Assembly: GCA_012064415.1 (NCBI GenBank)
Contig: SSNU01000042.1
Coordinates: 219,822-283,821 of the forward strand
Length of the DNA stretch: 64,000 nt
Source: Gyrodactylus bullatarudis
Lineage: Eukaryota; Platyhelminthes; Monogenea; Gyrodactylidea; Gyrodactylidae
Direction: 5' to 3'
Every line of letters starts with the position of its first letter. Within the stretch, counting starts at the first letter, position 1. Below the pieces are notes generated by a model. It was not told the DNA's origin and made no database searches. It was given only the letters and a program-made list of their open reading frames with translations. Shown here one piece after another: positions 61,901 through 64,000 of the stretch. The position numbers were made by a program, and so were the translations under genes.

Positions 61901-63585
61901 GTCACTGACGACAAGGACAAACGTCTCCTTCGTTCCCTCCTTGAGGACATCTTCAATCAAGATTTGCTAGACGTGGACAAATTCAAGTTCACCAATGAAA
62001 GTAACGAGTATTTCTGTCCGAACGATAATGAAGGGGATAGCATTATCTTCTATTTGGACTATATCAAATCTCTACCCCTGAACACTATCCCTGAGGTGTA
62101 TGGTCTCAATTCTAACTCGAATATTACCAGAGGAACCATGGAGACGAAATTAGTTAGTCCTCTCCCTTTTGTCAAGCAACAAATCATTCGTGATTAATTT
62201 CCGAATTTTTAGTTATTAAAGAATATTTTGAATATGCTGCCAAAGGATCAAGACGCCGAAGGTACAAGTGCCGAAATAAAGGTCCTTGGATTAATCGATG
62301 ATATCCTCTCAAAGATGCCAGACTCGTTTGATATTGAAAATGTAATTAAAGATTCAGAATGACATCTAGCAAATAACATTTTTTTCGTATATGCTCTAGA
62401 AAATTTTGACAGTATGCGCATCAGATTGAAATACGTAAAAAGATTCTGAAAATTTGAAAATATTTCAACATATAGATTTTGAGAAATATTGAAACTTGAG
62501 TTTTATCGAATTTTGAGTCGAAAAATTGAATTACAATTCTAAAAAGGCAGAAATAATCTGCAAAAAACACTCTACAACCCGTTGACTCAAACTTTTGAGC
62601 TACTTCTTTTTTTGTTTAGAAGCTATGCTCGATAGAGTTCCTTGTTCTCAGGAGAATCTTTTGATCTCTTCTAATCTAACCTACAATGCTGATTGTATGC
62701 GAAAGTTTCATATTTGCAAACTTCTTTTCAGGTAAGAAAGAAGTACCCTATTGTCTATGAGAACTCGATGAATACTGTCCTGAGCCAGGAGCTGATTCGA
62801 TTCAACCAGCTCAATAAAGAAATAGTCCAGAGTCTGACGACACTCCAAAAGGCAATCAAGGGTCTAGTTGTTATGACAAAGAATATTGAAGATGTCTTTA
62901 CAGCTATTAACATGGGGACGATACCAACTGTCTGGATGTCCATTTCGTTCCCGTCATTGAAACCTTTAGGCTCATACATTAACGACTTGTGTAAAAGGTA
63001 CATTTTCAATTGAATATCCGTTTGAATATTGAGTTTCATGTCACATGTTTTTTGGCGTTTAGGATCAAATTCTTTCAAATTTGGATCGACTCAACGTATC
63101 CCGAAGTTTACTGGATTTCCGGTTTCTACTTCACTCAGTCATTCCTCACGGGTATCCTTCAGAACTATGCAAGAAAGCTGAAAATTCCCATTGACAAGTT
63201 AACCTTTGATTTTGCCATTGTCGAGAAGGCCTCCGAGGTCTCGGATGAAATTCGCATTGCCCCGGGTGAGTACATTTGGGGCCTCTTTATGGAGGGTGGC
63301 AGATGGAATCGTGTCATGAAGAACCTTGATGAGGCCCTACCCAAGGTGATCCTTGATAAATTCCCAGTGATTAAGCTCATGCCGAAACCCATGGCTGATA
63401 TTGACGCCTCCTCTGTCTATGAATGTCCAGTTTACAAGACTCGACTTCGCCGTGGTACCCTCTCGACAATAGGTCATTCCACAAATTTTATCATGTACAT
63501 AAACATACCATTTGATGGGGGAAAATTCACCAAGACTCATTGGATCAAGAGGGGCGTTGCCTTGATAACCCAAACAGATGAATAG
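16926..63585 (+). CDS. Axonemal dynein heavy chain, inner-arm DNAH3/7/12 group
   Basis: Thirty-six exons, all phases consistent, about 4076 residues (DNAH7 is near 4020). Exons: 16926-17081, 17112-17417, 17475-18007, 18046-18244, 18538-18795, 18864-19031, 19094-19138, 19203-19381, 20050-20234, 20343-21053, 21121-21254, 21643-22281, 22494-22812, 22918-23222, 23619-24028, 24627-25091, 25120-25492, 26254-26518, 46934-47362, 51559-51878, 53692-54072, 55356-55740, 55801-56114, 56157-56321, 56362-56495, 56529-57357, 57898-58399, 58837-59207, 59763-60128, 60212-60375, 60439-60596, 60944-61614, 61679-62152, 62213-62341, 62732-62997, 63063-63585. P-loops: AAA1 GPAGTGKT (about 1368), AAA2 GKSFSGKT (1649), AAA3 GPTGTGKT (2024), AAA4 GMDGSGRDS (2389, atypical). 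Walker B: CFDEF (1418), IDDLNMP. The stalk with microtubule-binding tip follows AAA4. The C-terminus has [14 protein letters not shown] and [12 protein letters not shown]. It is an ATP-driven ciliary or flagellar motor; [13 protein letters not shown] favours DNAH3/7/12 over DNAH1. Confidence 0.92.
19459..19844. mobile_element. Non-autonomous hAT-like element (copy 2) in dynein intron 8
   Basis: A 386-bp element flanked by an exact 8-bp duplication, ATAATGAG (19451-19458 and 19845-19852). The left end TAGGTCGGTAAAAAATATCGC and the inverted right end AAGAACAGTAAATTTTCGA match imperfectly. An internal core of about 130 bp is shared with the copy at 9161-9551. The 8-bp duplication is the hAT signature. 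Confidence 0.75.
28063..28221 (-). CDS. Small secreted Cys/Thr-rich peptide, copy 1 (52 aa)
   Basis: The frame starts [20 protein letters not shown], a clear signal peptide, followed by a single Cys at the predicted mature N-terminus (ACSPD). A Thr/Pro-rich stretch ([11 protein letters not shown]) and an Ala/Gly tail ending AAAGAGAG follow. Mature length is about 32 residues, so it is probably secreted and O-glycosylated. An in-frame ATG 33 bases upstream lies before the expected transcription start and is followed by a stop in copy 3, so the MNFLKK start is chosen. An AATAAATAAA signal follows the stop. Three paralogues lie on the same strand in this intron. The function is unknown. Confidence 0.7.
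   Translation of the reverse strand: MNFLKKITIGLLVIMSAALACSPDTTTTAKPTTTTATPANTSAPAAAGAGAG
28266..28300 (-). promoter_or_regulatory. TATA and CCAAT boxes of peptide copy 1
   Basis: On the minus strand ATTGG (28296-28300) lies 22 bases upstream of TATAAATA (28266-28273). The same arrangement recurs at copy 2 (36152-36186), copy 3 (39228-39262) and, in diverged form, copy 4 (44849-44885). Confidence 0.6.
28407..29355. other. Assembly gap, 949 N
   Basis: A run of undetermined bases. The sequence on its left is the duplicated peptide-gene block, cut off exactly at the gap; its match at about 36293 continues without a break. Confidence 0.99.
30405..30545 (-). mobile_element. Penelope-like element 3' fragment
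   Basis: The reverse complement of this stretch matches the 3' end of the Penelope-like GIY-YIG element at about 41065-41210. Both share CTCCCACGAGCTTTC-like sequence, TTCATGCAATCTACCAATAA and TTATCTCTTCTCACTTTACA. It is diverged and non-coding: a 5'-truncated dead copy. Confidence 0.7.
30854..32218. mobile_element. Ginger-like DNA transposon, internally deleted
   Basis: Terminal inverted repeats of about 120 bp start TGTTACCGTGAGTTTGG on the left and TGTTATCGTGAGTTTGG on the right. The left copy has a 14-bp insertion. TATA on both sides is a possible 4-bp target duplication. Ginger elements begin TGTNR, have long inverted repeats and encode a retroviral-type integrase, all of which fit. At 1365 bp it is much shorter than full elements, so an internal deletion is likely. 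Confidence 0.7.
31026..31936 (-). pseudogene. Integrase-type transposase of the Ginger-like element, broken
   Basis: From 31936 the frame encodes a helical N-terminal part, shifts frame near 31727 in a poly-A stretch, and then continues to 31026. The zinc-binding region has [12 protein letters not shown] and [10 protein letters not shown] (H-x-H-C-x2-C type). The catalytic core begins with [10 protein letters not shown] (first Asp) and has [13 protein letters not shown] (second Asp). The segment with the third acidic residue is missing: the frame jumps from VFWPNMK to a Cys-rich tail ([22 protein letters not shown]) that usually closes SCAND3/KRBA2-type integrase proteins. The frameshift plus the lost catalytic Glu mean it is inactive. 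Confidence 0.75.
32270..32436. repeat. Left arm of long inverted repeat (partner 35765-35890)
   Basis: GATCCTGCTGTTCTTAATTT and GCCAACCTAGAAGATCTCAC recur in reverse complement at 35765-35870. The pair is 3.3 kb apart and encloses the palindrome at 33341 and the intact hAT element. The right arm runs directly into the duplicated peptide-gene block. Confidence 0.75.
33341..33605. repeat. Palindromic fold-back, about 110-bp arms
   Basis: Left arm 33341-33453 and right arm 33495-33605 are inverted copies with few mismatches (for example GGTACTTGACTATCTTAGTA in the right arm), separated by about 40 bp. No reading frame. It could form a stable hairpin; its origin is unclear, perhaps an inverted retroelement fragment. 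Confidence 0.75.
33785..35575 (+). mobile_element. Complete hAT DNA transposon
   Basis: 1791 bp, flanked by a perfect 8-bp duplication CTAATCAG (33777-33784 and 35576-35583). Termini are TAGGGCGG at the left and CCGCCCTA at the right, with subterminal GCGATTT motifs on both sides. It contains one uninterrupted transposase frame. The short size, perfect duplication and intact frame suggest recent insertion. Confidence 0.93.
34108..35466 (+). CDS. hAT-family transposase, intact
   Basis: A 452-residue single-exon protein. The N-terminus has a BED-like zinc finger with C30, C33, H48 and H54 (CTICPATF...HVKTNKH). The RNase H-like core has D144 in FIQVDESK, D208 in LLSDAASYM and the CFAHLLHN motif, then RWGTW. 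The C-terminal hAT dimerisation region has [15 protein letters not shown] with the catalytic Glu (E419), ending near [11 protein letters not shown]. All three acidic residues and the dimerisation block are present, so it may be active in cut-and-paste transposition. It sits in the dynein intron in the same orientation as the host gene, 323 bp from the left terminus and 109 bp from the right. Confidence 0.93.
   Translation: MPVPRQVVKLLSEYGSTFKIDKVQIGFVKCTICPATFKGTKLEYILKHVKTNKHVDAMSRSAKQEAISFEKTKDVNKIIAKGFLSAGIPLRKLDNPGIKQMFEELGVKVCSSVTARSHLDEFYDLEKDSFREYVHEKKIFIQVDESKVNQKSICAILIGILEKPENTLVCDIIEVKEKLTYEFIVKSVKKVLESYRIEKDNFLLLLSDAASYMMKAKRYLKMEYPKLFHVTCFAHLLHNCSMLVKESMENVDKLIGSVKAATIKNKSRRDLFSDMKRPPTPIPTRWGTWIEAVEYYCENLPAVRKIFSEENEDGIIMKNVKKCLANDQLTRDLSMIQRCYMPLVQSIKEMENRKTSLKKGIEIIQNLDFKEDPLKIAQYLKSRLNENDATKIFQMEDENISPMEYNLLLSCNPTSADVERCFSKLKHFYDKNKTFKEENLEKYFILYANKTD
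35765..35890. repeat. Right arm of long inverted repeat (partner 32270-32436)
   Basis: Reverse complement of the left arm. Its last bases (ATTTTAGAAGAAAAGGATTT) are also where similarity between peptide-gene copies 1 and 2 begins. Confidence 0.75.
35949..36107 (-). CDS. Small secreted Cys/Thr-rich peptide, copy 2 (52 aa)
   Basis: Nearly identical to copy 1. The one residue difference I see is a Met for Thr in the ATPAN/AMPAN segment. The signal peptide, single Cys, Thr-rich stretch and Ala/Gly tail are retained. The duplicated block covers about 35868-36293, including promoter (TATA 36152-36159, CCAAT 36182-36186) and 3' flank. Such high similarity 7.9 kb away means either a recent duplication or two alleles placed in series by the assembler. 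Confidence 0.7.
   Translation of the reverse strand: MNFLKKITIGLLVIMSAALACSPDTTTTAKPTTTTAMPANTSAPAAAGAGAG
37052..37303 (-). other. Open stretch of unknown origin, possibly a retroelement ORF1 scrap
   Basis: About 84 codons open on the minus strand. The upstream half has no ATG and is Asn/Ser-rich; the downstream half is Lys/Arg-rich ([18 protein letters not shown]). No domain is recognised. It may be a decayed element piece or chance. Confidence 0.2.
38201..38572. repeat. Inverted repeat, about 130-bp arms
   Basis: The left arm (38201-38330) and right arm (38430-38572) match in reverse complement, for example CTATCTGTAGAAAAAGAAGA and AAAGAATAAGGATTATAAAA. The loop is about 100 bp. The short plus-strand reading frame inside the right arm is not supported as a gene. 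Confidence 0.65.
39048..39176 (-). CDS. Small secreted Cys/Thr-rich peptide, copy 3 (42 aa)
   Basis: It has the same [20 protein letters not shown] signal peptide and ACSPD start of the mature chain, but a shorter tail ([18 protein letters not shown]). Upstream, TATA (39228-39235) and CCAAT (39258-39262) are conserved. The upstream in-frame ATG seen in copies 1 and 2 runs into a stop here, which supports the MNFLKK start for the family. Conservation of signal peptide and promoter with a changing tail suggests a functional, evolving secreted peptide. Confidence 0.65.
   Translation of the reverse strand: MNFLKKITIGLLVIMSAALACSPDTTTTTSMPTTTAAPAPAG
40735..41210 (+). mobile_element. Penelope-like element, 5'-truncated
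   Basis: Contains the C-terminal GIY-YIG endonuclease part described in the next entry plus a 3' tail (TTATCTCTTCTCACTTTACA) shared with the reversed fragment at 30405-30545. The stretch AGCTGAAAAAAACACCA at its start recurs in diverged form near 46690. The reverse transcriptase part is missing or unrecognisable. Confidence 0.65.
40817..41182 (+). pseudogene. GIY-YIG endonuclease domain of a Penelope-like retroelement
   Basis: A 121-residue frame with [38 protein letters not shown] and TTRHIKQE. This is the linker Cys region and GIY-YIG module (IYKF...YIGRT...R...H) that closes Penelope-like ORFs. The module nicks DNA to prime insertion. Only the C-terminal end of a normal ORF of more than 600 residues is present, and no intact reverse transcriptase frame precedes it, so this is a dead copy. 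Confidence 0.75.
43149..44358 (-). mobile_element. piggyBac element, internally deleted
   Basis: TTAA occurs at 43145-43148 and 44359-44362, with CCCTTT reading inward from both ends; TTAA duplication and CCC-type termini are piggyBac features. Subterminal GGACATATATGTCC palindromes occur near 44330 and 44018. The termini agree over only six bases, so the left boundary is less certain. Confidence 0.6.
43210..43988 (-). pseudogene. piggyBac transposase remnant
   Basis: An acidic N-terminal part (43740-43988; [17 protein letters not shown]) is joined to the C-terminal part ([49 protein letters not shown]). After RAKNW a 33-nt GT-AG intron (43379-43411) leads to [13 protein letters not shown]. 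The whole middle with the first two catalytic Asp residues is gone; only the Asp of MGGVD remains. No active enzyme is possible. The small intron is of host type. Confidence 0.8.
44673..44807 (-). CDS. Small secreted Cys/Thr-rich peptide, copy 4 (44 aa)
   Basis: A diverged paralogue. It has signal peptide [19 protein letters not shown] followed by LISG, then a single Cys at the mature N-terminus (GCPPAS), TTTTKAP and an Ala-rich end (AAAADAPAS). The architecture equals copies 1-3 although the sequence differs widely. On the minus strand ATTGG (44881-44885) and TATATAAAT (44849-44857) lie upstream at the same spacing, and AATAAATAAATAAA follows the stop. Shared layout despite sequence change argues that this is a real gene family. 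Confidence 0.65.
   Translation of the reverse strand: MNLSRKFLSVIMILAVSISLISGCPPASTTTTKAPAAAADAPAS
45421..45995. mobile_element. TTAA-bounded MITE
   Basis: The ends are inverted copies over about 90 bp, TATGAAGATGGGAATTTATG and its reverse complement, each directly bordered by TTAA (45421-45424, 45992-45995). No coding capacity. Internal mirrored segments (AACTTTGAGTTGAAAA and its complement) extend the fold-back. Confidence 0.7.
46685..46800 (+). repeat. Diverged Penelope-related scrap
   Basis: GAGCTAAAAAAACACCAGAAG, the stretch with GTGAAAA/GTGTAAAA and the ATAGGAATAATTCTTTAAAACAC part align with 40746-40860 of the Penelope-like element. Short and decayed; it lies 130 bp before dynein exon 19. 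Confidence 0.4.
47551..49604. repeat. Inverted repeat arms enclosing a LINE fragment
   Basis: Left arm 47551-47690 and right arm 49459-49604 are inverted copies (TACCTTTTGCAGTTCGTTAA, GGAAGATATGA...). Between them lies the LINE 3' fragment, whose 3' end abuts the right arm, so the LINE probably inserted into a fold-back element. It lies in dynein intron 19. Confidence 0.7.
48275..49455 (+). pseudogene. LINE reverse transcriptase fragment, 5'-truncated
   Basis: The frame is open from about 48275 to 48960. It has [26 protein letters not shown] and [13 protein letters not shown], which are reverse transcriptase blocks including the catalytic FADD, then thumb-like sequence ([20 protein letters not shown]). 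After 48960 stops and shifts accumulate. The copy lacks endonuclease and ORF1. The 3' end near 49440 (AAATAAATATTGTCTAAC) meets a fold-back arm. It may be related to the LINE at 1-1119, but the regions present do not overlap. Confidence 0.8.
50446..51089. mobile_element. Tc1/mariner-type MITE
   Basis: 644 bp flanked by TA, with inverted termini CAGTGAACTTCCTA at both ends. It also has an inner inverted pair at about 50855-50915 and 51018-51078 (CTCTATTTACCAAGCCAAAC). There is no transposase. TA target duplication plus CAGT termini are typical of Tc1/mariner/pogo elements. Confidence 0.75.
51231..51340 (+). mobile_element. tRNA-derived SINE (copy 2)
   Basis: TGGCCTAGAGGCTGGAAGCG (A-box-like) is followed about 40 bases later by GATTCGAATCC (B box) and TATGGTGTA, then an unrelated body with a short inverted pair (GCCACCGTGAG). 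It shares the head with the minus-strand copy at 11889-11951. It lies in dynein intron 19, 220 bp before exon 20. Confidence 0.6.
51991..53219. mobile_element. TTAA-bounded MITE in dynein intron 20
   Basis: TTAATTCCAAAAATCACCCC at the left and GGGGTGAATTTTGGAATTAA at the right form inverted ends bordered by TTAA, which suggests a piggyBac-type non-autonomous element. About 1.2 kb, with a second palindrome nested inside. It accounts for most of the 1813-nt intron. Confidence 0.65.
52531..53132. mobile_element. Nested fold-back element, about 200-bp arms
   Basis: GGGATAATTACAAAAGGCAA begins the left arm, and its reverse complement closes the right arm. The arms (about 52531-52740 and 52932-53132) stay matched through TATACGTGTTTTTTTCAACA and on to ATATATCTGCATAG. 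The loop is about 190 bp. It sits inside the TTAA-bounded element, so it inserted later. Confidence 0.75.
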
Positions 63586-63613
63586 CTCAATCTCTTACAC
63601 CAGTTGTTTTTTA

Positions 63614-63619
63614 AATAAA
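63614..63619 (+). terminator. Polyadenylation signal of the dynein gene
   Basis: AATAAA lies 28 bases after the dynein stop, overlapping a further AATAAAT. Confidence 0.6.
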
Positions 63620-64000
63620 ATAAATGTTTTACATTTTATTTCAACTTTCAGCTCTTTTTTCCCATTTTAAAGATATCCTCAAAGTAGTAGAATAATTTAT
63701 GAAAAAATTAGACACATTCGTATGAAAGTAGTATCCTTATACAGATAGAATTATTCTTTTCGTGTTTACTTGATAGTAGGTCAGTGAAATTATAAAAAAA
63801 AATACGTTTAAAGTTTTAGACCAGGAAATCCCAAATTCGAAGAATATTTGCGATGAAAATCAATTTCGGAGGCAAAAATTCGGCAAAAACTTCAGTGAAA
63901 ACTTCCGAACTTGAAATTCTCCATTACGTAAATTTCTCAGTTCTGAATGACAGATTTTACCCCGGTAAATTCGGCCATTAAAAATAAGTTTTGTTTTTCC
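63620..64000. other. Downstream intergenic; nothing seen
   Basis: AT-rich sequence after the dynein gene with no supported feature. Confidence 0.5.

Noticed and set aside
16926..63585. Dynein as a shattered pseudogene
   Set aside because: The apparent breaks all coincide with GT-AG (once GC-AG) sites, and the phases add up without a remaining stop.
1..64000. CRISPR arrays, operons, bacterial ribosome binding sites
   Set aside because: None found; the window is eukaryotic with spliced genes.

Overview
The window is AT-rich nuclear DNA of a small-genome metazoan. Genes have spliceosomal GT-AG introns, TATA and CCAAT promoters and AATAAA signals, and the families present (multi-CTLD endocytic receptor, axonemal dynein heavy chain, hAT, piggyBac, Ginger-like, Penelope and LINE elements) are animal families. 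The dynein means the animal builds motile cilia or flagella. Several introns appear to be only 23-38 nt, a size reported for very few animals (dicyemids are one); I cannot name the species.

Layout. 1-1119 (-): 5' part of a LINE (ORF1 and the start of ORF2). 2053-4398 (+): three small genes, one a secreted protein with two PAN/apple-like repeats and two unrecognised. 4679-16786 (-): one 21-exon gene for a roughly 1830-residue type I membrane receptor with about eleven C-type lectin-like domains and a cytoplasmic tail carrying NPF and NPSY sorting motifs. 16926-63585 (+): one 36-exon axonemal inner-arm dynein heavy chain of about 4076 residues. All splice phases I traced agree, so both large genes look intact. 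Their start codons lie head to head, 139 bp apart.

The dynein gene holds most of the window because of intron 18 (26519-46933, 20.4 kb). It contains a 949-base assembly gap, an intact hAT element with 8-bp target duplications, an internally deleted Ginger-like element, Penelope fragments, an internally deleted piggyBac, several fold-back repeats, and four antisense genes for tiny secreted Cys/Thr-rich peptides that share a TATA plus CCAAT promoter. Introns 19 and 20 add a LINE 3' fragment nested in a palindrome, a Tc1/mariner-type MITE, a tRNA-derived SINE and a TTAA-bounded MITE with another palindrome inside it.

Overall the genes use compact ancestral introns of about 25-70 nt, and nearly every long intron I examined is explained by a recognisable insertion. 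The least explained component is the antisense family of small secreted peptides inside the dynein intron.
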